From the NCBI GenBank assembly GCA_934395135.1, contig CAKRRK010000008.1, positions 1 to 64,000 on the forward strand: DNA of 64,000 nt, read 5' to 3'. Below the pieces are notes generated by a model, which made no database searches, was not told the DNA's origin, and saw only the letters and a program-made list of their open reading frames with translations. The position numbers were made by a program, and so were the translations under genes. How positions within the stretch are numbered: the first letter of the stretch is position 1; each line of letters begins with the position of its first letter. Of the stretch, positions 7,621-14,814 are shown in pieces. The stretch comes from an uncultured Eubacteriales bacterium (GTDB taxonomy: Bacteria > Bacillota > Clostridia > Oscillospirales > Butyricicoccaceae).

Positions 7621-8178
7621 ATGGAAGACGCTGAAATCATCTGCCTGTACTTTTCCAGGGAGGAGCAGGCTATTTTCCACACCGACCAAAAATACGGCGC
7701 CCTGTGCCGGCGAATTTCCTGCAACATCCTGTCCAGCCGGGAAGACGCGGAGGAATGTGTCAACGATACCTATCACAAAGCCTGGAACACAATGCCGCCG
7801 GAACGGCCCCGTTCCCTTTCCGCCTATCTCTGCCGAATTGTCCGCAACCTGTCCATCAGTCTGTTCCGGGCAAAGCATGCCAAGAAACGCGGCGCCGGCA
7901 CGGAGCTTCTGCTGTCCGAGCTTTCCGACTGCCTGCCTGCAAAGGACATCGCTTTTGAGACCCTGGCGGGCAAAGAACTGGCCGGCGTGATCAACCGCTG
8001 GCTGGACAGCCTTTCCGGCGAAGATCGCATTCTGTTTGTCCGCCGCTATTTCTATGGGGATGGGCTTTCCCTGCTGTCCAGGGACCTGTTTCTGTCCCGG
8101 CGGCAGCTCTCTCAAAAACTGTTCCGTCTGCGAAGCAGGCTGCGGGCCTATCTGGAAGAAAAGGGGGCGCTTTTATGA
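7621..8178 (+). CDS. ECF-type RNA polymerase sigma-70 factor
   Basis: A 185-residue sigma factor with only regions 2 and 4. Region 2 (about residues 22-85) has LCRRISCNILSSREDAEECVNDTYHKAWNTMP and LSAYLCRIVRNLSISLFR, the usual -10 recognition and core-binding helix. Region 4 (about 128-180) has LSGEDRILFVRRYFYGDGLSLLSRDLFLSRRQLSQKLFRLRSRLR. The ATG follows AAAGGAGG at good spacing. Its stop overlaps the start of the next frame (ATGA at 8175-8178), the usual coupling of an ECF sigma factor to its membrane regulator. It probably directs a small envelope-stress-type regulon; the inducing signal is unknown. Confidence 0.88.
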   Translation: MEDAEIICLYFSREEQAIFHTDQKYGALCRRISCNILSSREDAEECVNDTYHKAWNTMPPERPRSLSAYLCRIVRNLSISLFRAKHAKKRGAGTELLLSELSDCLPAKDIAFETLAGKELAGVINRWLDSLSGEDRILFVRRYFYGDGLSLLSRDLFLSRRQLSQKLFRLRSRLRAYLEEKGALL

Positions 8179-9360
8179 CCAGTTTTACGCTGCTGGAAGC
8201 TTTGTCCAGCATTTCAGACGCTTATATCGACGAAGCCGCCAGGCGTCCGGGACGGTTCCGCCGGTATCTTGCCATCGCCGTATCCTGTGCGCTGGTGGCA
8301 GGCGTAGCTGCCTTTGGCTTTGCCATCCCCCGTATGGGAGCCAATGACAGCGCCAGCCCCGGCGGGGCAAACGCCGGTCCTCTCGGTGGACGGCCAACGG
8401 ATCCACGCCGACGTCTGCACAGGCAGATCCAAGGCGGAACTGGCTTCCTATGAGGATTACCGCCGCCTGCTCGCCGACGGCGGCGATCTCCAGGACGCCC
8501 TTGGTGCATATGACGTTCCGTCCCTTCCGGTCATCGTCTATGCCTTCACCGATTCCACCGCGCCGCCGGTGGAGGACGGCGCGCCCACCCTGGCAATTTC
8601 CGGCTCTTCCGATCCGGAAAAAACCCAAATCCTGACCTACGGCATCAACGGCGCATCGTTTGACGGCACGCAGTGGCGCTATGACTATTTTATCCCCAGG
8701 CATGAGGCGCCAAGCGGCCAAACCCTGCTCATCGTGTTGGGAGAGGATCTGGAAGGCTATACCCTCCAGGGATATGCCGACGGCAGCTGCGAACCTGGAA
8801 AAGAGCTGGACGGGGTTTCCGCCCGGGTCACCCGATACGAAACCACGCTGGACCGCGTTCTCCGTTCCCTTACGGAAGAGCATCTTTCCCGTTACGGCAG
8901 CGGGCAGCCTCTCCCGGAAGAAGAGCTTTCCCGCGCCGTATGGGAGGGGCTTGCGGCGGACCGCACGGAAATCACGGAAAACTTCGGCCGTCTGGACGAT
9001 GCGCTGCAAAACACCCTGGCTCGTACCCGGATATTTTATCTCACCTGGGAGGTTACCATTCCCGCCTATGGCAGCCGGTCCGTCTGCCTGGAAAGCCAAA
9101 AGGAACCAAGCTTCAACTATGCCTTTGGCGGGGGAGACGATGTCAAACGCTATGGCTATGACCTCTGTCTGCGCCTCGGTTCCTCCCTGTTCTTTGAGCA
9201 GGTCACGGCTTCCCTCAAAAATCCAGGTGCACTGGAACTGCTCCGGCAGAACTTTGGGTTTGATCCGGCGGCCAAAACGCATCCCGTTTCTCTGGATCCT
9301 ACCGTCGATCACTACTATCTGGAAGTGTGCTATCCGGAGGATACCGCCGCGCCGCAATGA
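8175..9360 (+). pseudogene. Membrane-anchored sigma partner (putative anti-sigma), frameshifted
   Basis: The gene starts MTSFTLLEALSSISDAYIDEAARRPGRFRRYL, then a single membrane helix near residues 31-49 (AIAVSCALVAGVAAFGFAI), and should continue into a large extracytoplasmic domain. The first frame runs on as low-complexity sequence to a stop at 8451-8453. The expected domain (LSVDGQRIHADVC ... HYYLEVCYPEDTAAPQ) is in a frame shifted by one base from about 8367 to 9360. Removing one G from the GGGG run at 8364-8367 restores a single 394-residue protein. Its layout and coupling to the sigma gene suggest an anti-sigma factor or sensor. The frame change is either real inactivation, slippage, or a sequencing error. 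Confidence 0.7.
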
Positions 9361-9382
9361 ATCGTTTTGCCTTTCCAAAAGC

Positions 9383-9421
9383 AAAGAGGGCGCTCCGGGA
9401 ATATCCCGGAGCGCCCTCTTT
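9383..9421. terminator. Bidirectional intrinsic terminator
   Basis: 18-bp perfect arms 9383-9400 and 9404-9421 with a 3-nt loop, A-rich on the left and T-rich on the right (TTTCTTTTTT). It separates the plus-strand sigma unit from minus-strand spoIIR and can serve both. Confidence 0.9.
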
Positions 9422-9439
9422 CTTTTTTCCGCCATGGTT

Positions 9440-10039
9440 TTATCCGCCGCCCAGGGCCTCCCGGAGTCGGCCCACCGCTTCGGACAGCTTGAATTTTATG
9501 ACATATTCCCGTCCGTCCAGCGTCACAAACCGCTTTTCCTCCTCGCTTAACCCATCGCAGTCCGCAAGGGCCCCGGTCGTGCACAGCGGCGGAAACATCA
9601 CGCACCAGAAATTGTGTCCGCGGCCGGCGCCCAACACGATGCGAAAGGACAGATAGTCGCCTGCCGGCAGGGACAGCGCTTCATAGTCCCGGCTGGGGAA
9701 ATATTCGGTCCGGATGGTGCTGCAGGCGCCGTAAGATTTCCCACGGCTCTGCAGAGCCGCTTCGGCGCATGCTGTAATCTTTTCCACATCCAGCTTCGCC
9801 AGCGCTTCCGCCCGGATTTCCGCGCCCGCGGTCATCTCCTGCACCAGCTCCAGCACACAATCCCGGACATACAGTTTGACCGCCTGGTCCTCCGCCTCAT
9901 CGGAATTTGCCACAATATGTATTCGGATCACCTTTTCCGCAAGGTCTTCCTGCAGGCGCGCCGCCTGAGCGCTGTAACAGAACATCCAAAACACTGCTGC
10001 CAATACGATCCACTGTGTGATTTTTTGTCGCTTTGTCAT
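9440..10039 (-). CDS. spoIIR: Stage II sporulation protein R
   Basis: A 199-residue secreted signalling protein. The ATG at 10039 was preferred over an in-frame TTG at 10045 because GGAGGG lies 8 bases upstream. An N-terminal hydrophobic segment (ITQWIVLAAVFWMFCYSAQA) is an export signal. The family core follows: IRIHIVANSDEAEDQAVKLYVRDCVLE, then a beta-rich region with YLSFRIVLGAGRGHNFWCVMFPPLC. In Bacillus, SpoIIR is made in the forespore under sigma-F, crosses to the intermembrane space and triggers SpoIIGA to process pro-sigma-E in the mother cell. Its presence is strong evidence for an endospore former. Neither spoIIGA nor sigE is in this window. Confidence 0.93.
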   Translation of the reverse strand: MTKRQKITQWIVLAAVFWMFCYSAQAARLQEDLAEKVIRIHIVANSDEAEDQAVKLYVRDCVLELVQEMTAGAEIRAEALAKLDVEKITACAEAALQSRGKSYGACSTIRTEYFPSRDYEALSLPAGDYLSFRIVLGAGRGHNFWCVMFPPLCTTGALADCDGLSEEEKRFVTLDGREYVIKFKLSEAVGRLREALGGG

Positions 10040-10045
10040 ATTCAA

Positions 10046-10080
10046 AACCCTCCGTCAACACAAAGTATTGACAGAGGGTT
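10046..10080 (-). promoter_or_regulatory. Hairpin covering the spoIIR ribosome binding site
   Basis: Arms 10046-10058 and 10068-10080 pair at 12 of 13 positions around a 9-nt loop. On the minus strand the 3' arm contains the GGAGGG ribosome site of spoIIR, so the fold would hide it. Only four T follow, so it is a weak terminator; translational control or RNA processing is an alternative role. Confidence 0.5.
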
Positions 10081-10086
10081 CTGATT

Positions 10087-10956
10087 TTATTCCAGGCCGT
10101 TGGAAATTTGCGTCAGAAATGTGTCCGCATAGCGGGAAGCCAGGCGCTCATACGCCAGCCGCGCCCGGGTTTCGTCCCGAAACAGGCCGAATACGCTGGG
10201 TCCGCTGCCGCTCATCACCGCCCCGTCCGCCTGCAGGTCCAGCAAAGCGGACTTTATGGACTCCACCTCATCGTGCATGCCGGCTGTCACGTCTTCCAAC
10301 ACGTTGTACAGCCGGTGCACCACGCCGTTATAGTCGCCGGCTTTCAGCGCGCCGCACAATCCCCGGGTGTCGGGACGGCGGGTAATACGCCGCTTGTCCA
10401 GCCTCCGGTAAACCTCCGGTGTGGACACGGCAAAGGGCGGTTTGCACAGCACCACAAAGCATGGCGGCATCGGCGGCAGAGGAGAAAGGACTTCCCCGAT
10501 GCCCTGTGCCAGCATAGTGCCGCCCCGCATGCAATACGGTACGTCTGCTCCCAAAGAAAGCGCGGCGTCAAACAGCGCTTCCGCCGTCAAAGGGGCGCCA
10601 AACAGCTGCTGCAGCGCCAGCAGCACGGCTGCGCCGTCGGCACTGCCGCCGGCCAGCCCCGCCGCCACCGGAATCCGTTTGACCACGCGGATGTCAATCC
10701 GGCTGCCGGAAATCCCCGCTTTCTCCAAAAAGGTTTCCGCTGCTTTCCAGGCAATGTTCCGCCGGTCCGCCGGCAGATAGGGCAAACCGGGGTCCAGAAA
10801 AATCCCTTTCCCCGGGCCAACCGATACGGTCACATCGTCCCACAGGTCGATGGTCTGCATCACCATAGTTACCAAATGGTACCCATCCTCCCGCCGGCCG
10901 GCCACATCCAGGGAAAGATTGATCTTCGCCTTTGCTTTTCGTTGTTCCTGTTTCAT
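10087..10956 (-). CDS. ispE: 4-diphosphocytidyl-2-C-methyl-D-erythritol kinase
   Basis: A 289-residue GHMP-superfamily kinase that phosphorylates CDP-methylerythritol at the 2-hydroxyl in the non-mevalonate isoprenoid pathway, in the cytoplasm. Family marks are KAKINLSLDVAGRREDGYHLVTMVMQ at the N-terminus, the ATP-binding loop PVAAGLAGGSADGAA near residue 95, and VMSGSGPSVFGLF near the C-terminus. Length is normal. It starts six bases after the stop of the upstream PHP gene and is probably cotranscribed with it; spoIIR follows 47 bases downstream. Other pathway genes are not in the window. Confidence 0.95.
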   Translation of the reverse strand: MKQEQRKAKAKINLSLDVAGRREDGYHLVTMVMQTIDLWDDVTVSVGPGKGIFLDPGLPYLPADRRNIAWKAAETFLEKAGISGSRIDIRVVKRIPVAAGLAGGSADGAAVLLALQQLFGAPLTAEALFDAALSLGADVPYCMRGGTMLAQGIGEVLSPLPPMPPCFVVLCKPPFAVSTPEVYRRLDKRRITRRPDTRGLCGALKAGDYNGVVHRLYNVLEDVTAGMHDEVESIKSALLDLQADGAVMSGSGPSVFGLFRDETRARLAYERLASRYADTFLTQISNGLE

Positions 10957-10962
10957 ACTGCT

Positions 10963-11757
10963 TTACACCTTTATAAAATACGGAATTTTATGTCGGAATG
11001 CGGTAATTTCCCGGATGCCAAAGGACTTTATATACGCAATTGCTTCCTCTATGCCATTGCCTACATCCGCCGCCCGGTGCGCGTCCGACCCCACCGTGAT
11101 ATACCGGCCGGAAAGCTCCTGAAACCGCTGCAGAATAAAGGGTTCCGGCCCCGGCCGTTTCTGCCAACTGAACAGCGTCCTGGCGTTGATCTCCAGCGCA
11201 ATGTCCTTTTGGATCAAAAGCGTCAAAACCTCGTCCACCCGATCCCGAAACGCCTGAAAGGACGGTGCGTCACCCTCCCGCTTCATCACCCGCAGGGGAT
11301 AATCCAGATGCCCCAGCGTCTGAAAGCCGCCAAACTGAATCAGCCGGATCACCTGATCAAAATAATCCGACAAAAACTGCCGGCGGTCCAGCTTATCGTA
11401 GTCCAGAAAATAGATGTCTGTGTCGCATGGCATAGCATGCAGCGAACCAATTACATAATCAAAATCATACGCGCCGAAAAACGCCGCCGCGGCCGCGGGA
11501 TCATAAAACGGCTGGCCCGCTTCCACGCCCCACAGCAGCTCCAGCTTGTCCCCATACCGTTCCCGGCACCGGCAGACGGCGCTGTATACCTGCCCGGCGT
11601 CCAGGGAATCATTTTCTTTTTTATAAAAAAAATCTTTATGATCCGTCACCGCCAGGATAGAAATCCCTTTGGCGACGGCACTTTCGCACAGCGCTTCCAC
11701 GGTGCAGTCTTCCGCGTCGTAGGAATAACGGGAATGCGTATGAAGATCGATCCGCAT
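10963..11757 (-). CDS. PHP-domain phosphatase (histidinol-phosphatase HisK type)
   Basis: A 264-residue PHP-fold metal hydrolase. The metal-binding motifs are DLHTHSRYS at the N-terminus, AVTDHKDF, a GVEAGQ glutamate, IGSLHAMP, LGHLDYPLR and a C-terminal TVGSDAHRAADVG, in the order seen in HisK-type histidinol-phosphate phosphatases. The start at 11757 is chosen because AGGAGG lies nine bases upstream, whereas the ATG at 11766 directly abuts it. No other histidine biosynthesis gene is nearby, so it could be histidinol-phosphatase or a related phosphatase or phosphodiesterase of the same fold. Confidence 0.85.
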   Translation of the reverse strand: MRIDLHTHSRYSYDAEDCTVEALCESAVAKGISILAVTDHKDFFYKKENDSLDAGQVYSAVCRCRERYGDKLELLWGVEAGQPFYDPAAAAAFFGAYDFDYVIGSLHAMPCDTDIYFLDYDKLDRRQFLSDYFDQVIRLIQFGGFQTLGHLDYPLRVMKREGDAPSFQAFRDRVDEVLTLLIQKDIALEINARTLFSWQKRPGPEPFILQRFQELSGRYITVGSDAHRAADVGNGIEEAIAYIKSFGIREITAFRHKIPYFIKV

Positions 11758-11868
11758 AAAAAACATCCTCCTGTCTTCTGCATTATACTATGAAATCCCC
11801 TGTCATGCATATTTTTTTGCAGGAGAGCCATACTTTTATGGAGAGTTACAAAAGGAGGGATCGTTACA

Positions 11869-12066
11869 ATGAATCGACTTGTGCAAATTTTAATCATCAT
11901 CGGCGCCATTAACTGGGGCTGTATTGGGATTTTCGGATTTGACGCCCTGTCCTACATGTTCGGCGGCGAAAGCTCCGTTCTGAGCAGAATTATTTTTACC
12001 GTCGTGGGACTTGCAGGCCTGTGGGCTATTTCGTTTCTTTTCCGGAAAGACGCAGCCCGGCACTGA
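11869..12066 (+). CDS. DUF378 small membrane protein
   Basis: A 65-residue protein with two membrane helices (LVQILIIIGAINWGCIGIFGF and IIFTVVGLAGLWAISFLF). The INWG...G.FGFD motif and length match the DUF378/YuzA family found in Firmicutes, of unknown function. The ATG follows AAAAGGAGGGATCGTTACA. It stands alone between the divergent PHP gene and its own terminator. Confidence 0.88.
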   Translation: MNRLVQILIIIGAINWGCIGIFGFDALSYMFGGESSVLSRIIFTVVGLAGLWAISFLFRKDAARH

Positions 12067-12076
12067 GGAGCGCAGG

Positions 12077-12098
12077 CAGGAGAGGGAAACCTCTCCTG
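12077..12098 (+). terminator. Intrinsic terminator after DUF378 gene
   Basis: CAGGAGAG/CTCTCCTG arms around GGAAAC, followed by TTTTTCTCT. Confidence 0.85.
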
Positions 12099-12139
12099 TT
12101 TTTCTCTGTAAACTTTTTCAAACACTTGTCCGCCCCGCA

Positions 12140-12168
12140 TTGAAAACCGGCGGAAACCGTGTTATGAT
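12140..12168 (+). promoter_or_regulatory. Sigma-A-type promoter for the VTT-domain gene
   Basis: TTGAAA (12140-12145) and TATGAT (12163-12168), spacer 17 bp, 30 bp before the predicted TTG start. Confidence 0.65.
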
Positions 12169-12197
12169 GGTATATTATAAAAAGGAGGGTATCAGCT

Positions 12198-12908
12198 TTG
12201 GACCGAAAAAAAGCGCTGATTATGCGGATTATTATCTCCATCAATGTGATCATTGTTCTTTTTGGGGCAATCTGCCTTGTCATCGCCTTCTTCTGCCCGG
12301 ATCTGTTGTCCGCCATCCAGTCCAAGGATATCAACCTGGTAAGAGATACCCTGCTGCAGCAGGATAGCCATGCCACCGGCGTGGTAATTTCCTTGGCGCA
12401 GATGGCCCAGCTGTTCAGCATTGTCATCCCCAGCATGCCCCTCCATGTGGCCGCCGGGCTGGTGCTCGGTCCGTTCAAGGGCATCCTGTACAGCTGCGCG
12501 GGTTTTGTGATCGCCAGCACCCTGATGTACGTCATCGCCAGAAAAATGGGACGTTTTGTCGGCGCCGGACTGGAAGAAAGCGAAAAATTCAAAAAATTTG
12601 CCTTTCTCGCAAACCCCAAACATCCGGTTCTTATGACGCTTATTGCTTATATTTTTCCCTTTATCCCCAACGGCATTATTCCATATATTGCCGCCAAAGC
12701 CAACATCCGGGTGCTGACTTATGCGTATATCTCCCTGCTGGGCGGCCTGCCTACCATCATTGTTTACAACTGTGTGGGCTATCTGCTTCTCCAGAGAAAT
12801 TATTTTTTGACCGTGCTGCTGGTTCTTGCTATGCTGGCGCTTTCCGTTGTGATGTTTTTCCTGCGGGATAAACTGACGGAGTTTACCCGAAAGCTGTCCG
12901 GCCGCTGA
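12198..12908 (+). CDS. TVP38/TMEM64 family (VTT domain) membrane protein
   Basis: A 236-residue polytopic membrane protein. TTG is taken as start because AAAGGAGGG lies eight bases upstream; the first in-frame ATG (12222) has no such site. After an N-terminal helix comes the VTT/DedA-type core with PSMPLHVAAGLVLGPFKGILYSCAGFVIASTLMYVIARKMGR and, later, FPFIPNGIIPYIAAKANI, with helices to the C-terminus. Bacterial members of this superfamily act in membrane homeostasis and lipid or undecaprenyl-phosphate flipping; for this TVP38-type subgroup the substrate is unsettled. Single-gene unit with its own promoter and terminator. Confidence 0.88.
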   Translation: MDRKKALIMRIIISINVIIVLFGAICLVIAFFCPDLLSAIQSKDINLVRDTLLQQDSHATGVVISLAQMAQLFSIVIPSMPLHVAAGLVLGPFKGILYSCAGFVIASTLMYVIARKMGRFVGAGLEESEKFKKFAFLANPKHPVLMTLIAYIFPFIPNGIIPYIAAKANIRVLTYAYISLLGGLPTIIVYNCVGYLLLQRNYFLTVLLVLAMLALSVVMFFLRDKLTEFTRKLSGR

Positions 12909-12932
12909 CGGTTTCTTCTGGCTTATCCCCAT

Positions 12933-12959
12933 CCGGCGCTTTTTGCAGCAGAGCGCCGG
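12933..12959. terminator. Intrinsic terminator after the VTT-domain gene
   Basis: CCGGCGCT (12933-12940) pairs with AGCGCCGG (12952-12959), followed by ATTTTTTTATTTG. It may also help end the minus-strand gene whose stop is at 12966. Confidence 0.8.
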
Positions 12960-12965
12960 ATTTTT

Positions 12966-13388
12966 TTATTTGTTCAGCAGATACATCCCTGCCATGCATA
13001 CGGCGATGCCTGCGACCTTTTCCACGGTAATGGTCTCATGATACAGCAGAACCCCAACAAACAGCAGCACCGCCGCCAGCAGCGCGCTGGCGACAAGCTG
13101 ACCGGTGCTTACGCTCCAGCCGGTTTTGTACAGATACAAAAATCCGGCCTCCAGGCCCACTACCGCAATCCCCAGCACAAAGCTGCTCCAGTTCAGCTGC
13201 TGGTATTGCCCCAGCAGACTGCCGCCGTTCTGCGTTATCCCATACAACACGATGGAAACGACGGCGGCGATGCCATAGGTCGCTGACAGCGATGCAAACG
13301 GATTGAGCGCAGGCGGCGTGGACTTTGCGCAGATGTGATAAACGGTGTTGGACAACACCACCACCAAAATCGGTATGTATTTTTCCAT
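12966..13388 (-). CDS. EamA/DMT-type small transporter (single domain)
   Basis: A 140-residue membrane protein with four to five helices, corresponding to one EamA half. Start MEKYIPILVVVLSNTVYHICAKSTP follows AAAGGAGGTGAGGGC. The C-terminal helix pair LVASALLAAVLLFVGVLLYHETITVEKVAGIAVCMAGMYLL has the E....K..GI...GMYLL pattern typical of the drug/metabolite transporter superfamily. Such half-size proteins usually work as dimers and export small metabolites or cationic compounds. It is preceded by a terminator-like hairpin, so expression may depend on readthrough. Confidence 0.8.
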   Translation of the reverse strand: MEKYIPILVVVLSNTVYHICAKSTPPALNPFASLSATYGIAAVVSIVLYGITQNGGSLLGQYQQLNWSSFVLGIAVVGLEAGFLYLYKTGWSVSTGQLVASALLAAVLLFVGVLLYHETITVEKVAGIAVCMAGMYLLNK

Positions 13389-13422
13389 ATGCCCTCACCT
13401 CCTTTTCCTCGGCATGCAAAAA

Positions 13423-13452
13423 ACCGGCAGCCAGAATAGCCTGGTTGCCGGT
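13423..13452 (-). terminator. Terminator-like hairpin in the leader of the EamA gene
   Basis: On the minus strand, arms 13452-13441 and 13434-13423 pair over 12 bp with one G-T wobble and are followed by TTTTTTGC, 35 bases before the EamA start. It is a second terminator after the one ending the tautomerase gene; an attenuator is possible, but no known riboswitch aptamer was recognised in the short leader. Confidence 0.6.
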
Positions 13453-13471
13453 AGGTGCTCACCCGATGATC

Positions 13472-13511
13472 AAAAAGCCGCCGCGCGCCGGCCGTGCTGC
13501 CGGCCTGCGGC
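13472..13511 (-). terminator. Terminator of the tautomerase gene
   Basis: GC-rich imperfect hairpin just after the tautomerase stop on the minus strand, ending GCGGCGGC and TTTTT. Confidence 0.65.
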
Positions 13512-13523
13512 ATAACGCCACCA

Positions 13524-13868
13524 TCATTTCAACGTTCCCTTTGCGCCCCATGTTTCCATCTGGGAAAAGGTCAGGTACAGATGGTCTGTGGGAATACCGC
13601 AAACGACAGAAACCGCCTGCAGTGCGGCCTCTGTGAACCGCTGCTTTGCCGCAAAGCCTGCCGCGCCGTAAATCCTTACATCCACATATGCACCTGCCGC
13701 CTGCTGCACGCCCCCAAGATAAATGGTATGGTTGTCGGAAATATCCACCATTAAAGTGGCCTCCTCCTTGCCGGGAAGCATAGAAACAGCTTGTCCAAGG
13801 GCTGTTTTTAACCGATTCCGCTGCTCTTCTTCCAAGGCTTTTGTCACGTTCACGCTGATAAACGGCAT
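13524..13868 (-). CDS. MIF-like tautomerase family protein
   Basis: A 114-residue protein starting MPFISVNVTKALEEEQRNRLKTALGQAVSMLPGKEEATLMVDISD. The proline right after the initiator methionine is the general base of the tautomerase superfamily; it decides the start at 13868 over longer in-frame possibilities. The length and the later segments (HLYLTFSQMETWGAKGT) resemble macrophage-migration-inhibitory-factor-like phenylpyruvate tautomerases rather than the 60-residue 4-OT type. The physiological substrate is unknown. It has its own strong promoter and terminator. Confidence 0.82.
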   Translation of the reverse strand: MPFISVNVTKALEEEQRNRLKTALGQAVSMLPGKEEATLMVDISDNHTIYLGGVQQAAGAYVDVRIYGAAGFAAKQRFTEAALQAVSVVCGIPTDHLYLTFSQMETWGAKGTLK

Positions 13869-13932
13869 ATTGATTTCCCCCTGCTGCATGCATTGTTTTA
13901 TGCCGCCGCACATCGGCGGCGGGTATACTAGG

Positions 13933-13961
13933 ATTATACCACCTTCGAAAGAATCTGGCAA
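13933..13961 (-). promoter_or_regulatory. Sigma-A-type promoter for the tautomerase gene
   Basis: Minus-strand TTGCCA (13961-13956) and TATAAT (13938-13933), spacer 17 bp, 65 bp before the start. Confidence 0.8.
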
Positions 13962-14041
13962 CGCTCTCCTTTGCCGGAGATCGCCTTTTAAACTCTTTGT
14001 AAACTTTTGCCCGCTGCTGTTTGCAGGGAATCATTTTGTGA

Positions 14042-14185
14042 TATAATGCTGATAAGGATATTATAAAAAATAGAAACAAAAAGGTGAGAAAGTACCTTGA
14101 TTATCTTGTCCAGGAGGGCGAGATTAAGGAGTACACAGAGTATAAAAATGGCAGAACAATCGAGGGGATAGAGTTTCACTTATAA
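14042..14185 (+). pseudogene. Remnant of a winged-helix (replication-type) protein
   Basis: An open stretch without start codon encoding a C-terminal end with KVRKYLDYLVQEGEIKEYTE and YKNGRTIEGIEFHL, stop at 14183-14185. The pattern helix, charged turn, then two short strands (the wing) resembles C-terminal winged-helix domains of plasmid or phage replication initiators. The sequence is visibly AT-richer than its neighbours. Only about 47 codons are left, so the family is a tentative guess. Confidence 0.4.
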
Positions 14186-14210
14186 ATAAAAAATGGGGGA
14201 CGAGAGCCGG

Positions 14211-14319
14211 AAACCCGCATAAATCAAGGCTTTTTGCCCCCACACCACCCCTATTATCGCAACTCAAATAAGAGTAAAAAAGTGCCGAAAAGCCTTATAT
14301 ATCAAGAATTTGCGGGTTT
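14211..14319. repeat. Interrupted inverted repeat in AT-rich islet
   Basis: Two blocks pair across the region: AAACCCGCA (14211-14219) with TGCGGGTTT (14311-14319), and AAGGCTTTT (14226-14234) with AAAAGCCTT (14288-14296). It could fold into a long stem and resembles control regions of small plasmids. Confidence 0.6.
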
Positions 14320-14332
14320 TTCAAATTTGTGA

Positions 14333-14358
14333 GTAAGATTAGTAAGATAGTAAGATTA
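14333..14358 (+). repeat. Three tandem 8-9 bp repeats (iteron-like)
   Basis: GTAAGATTA, GTAAGATA and GTAAGATTA lie end to end at 14333-14341, 14342-14349 and 14350-14358. Tandem short repeats next to a replication-type protein remnant resemble iterons. Confidence 0.6.
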
Positions 14359-14362
14359 ATAA

Positions 14363-14401
14363 GCGCCTTGTGGGGTCGCTTTTTAGCTCTCCCCACGGCG
14401 C
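14363..14401 (+). terminator. Hairpin in the AT-rich islet
   Basis: GCGCC (14363-14367) plus GTGGGG (14370-14375) pair with CCCCAC plus GGCGC (14391-14401) with a 2-nt bulge. Only a short AT tail follows, so function is uncertain. Confidence 0.45.
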
Positions 14402-14481
14402 ATTATTAAAAACCAATAAAAGAGAGATAGGGTAAATTTCAATAGAATTAAATGAGAATTTAAGAAAGGACATTTACTGTT

Positions 14482-14712
14482 ATGGAAATTATTATACCGA
14501 TCATTATTATCGTAGTTATTGTATTCATACTATTGGTTGAAAAAAATCGAGTAAAGAGCGGTGTTGGTACAAGACTATCCCAGGAATATAATATAATTTG
14601 CCCTTACTGCGGCTCACGTGAAATATATAGACCTGCACCAGTGGGAGACTGGCAAAAACGTCAAGCAATGGGTAAATCTTGGTATTGTAAAAACTGTAAA
14701 GGGTATTTCTAA
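14482..14712 (+). CDS. Small membrane-anchored zinc-ribbon protein
   Basis: A 76-residue protein. An N-terminal helix rich in isoleucine and valine (residues 3-23) is followed by a basic turn and a zinc ribbon with paired cysteines CPYCGS near residue 47 and CKNC near 72. AAGAAAGGA lies upstream at slightly long spacing. AT-rich codon use differs from flanking chromosomal genes and it lies in the plasmid/phage-like islet, so it was probably acquired with it. No family or function recognised beyond the ribbon. Confidence 0.65.
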   Translation: MEIIIPIIIIVVIVFILLVEKNRVKSGVGTRLSQEYNIICPYCGSREIYRPAPVGDWQKRQAMGKSWYCKNCKGYF

Positions 14713-14741
14713 TATAATTAGACACCCTTATACTCTCTTTT

Positions 14742-14767
14742 ATATGTAATTCTTAATAATTACATAT
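14742..14767 (+). terminator. AT-rich intrinsic terminator
   Basis: ATATGTAATT (14742-14751) pairs perfectly with AATTACATAT (14758-14767), followed by TTTTTCT, 30 bases after the zinc-ribbon stop. Confidence 0.65.
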
Positions 14768-14814
14768 TTTTTCTGCCTTATTGTCCCTTGATGGGAAAGC
14801 TGGAAGGTGCCGGT

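Noticed and set aside
10108..11793. 561-codon plus-strand frame opposite ispE and the PHP gene
   Set aside because: Crosses two well-identified minus-strand genes and has no coding signals of its own.
14021..14047. Promoter TTGCAG...TATAAT in front of the winged-helix remnant
   Set aside because: Spacer of only 15 bp and no intact gene behind it.
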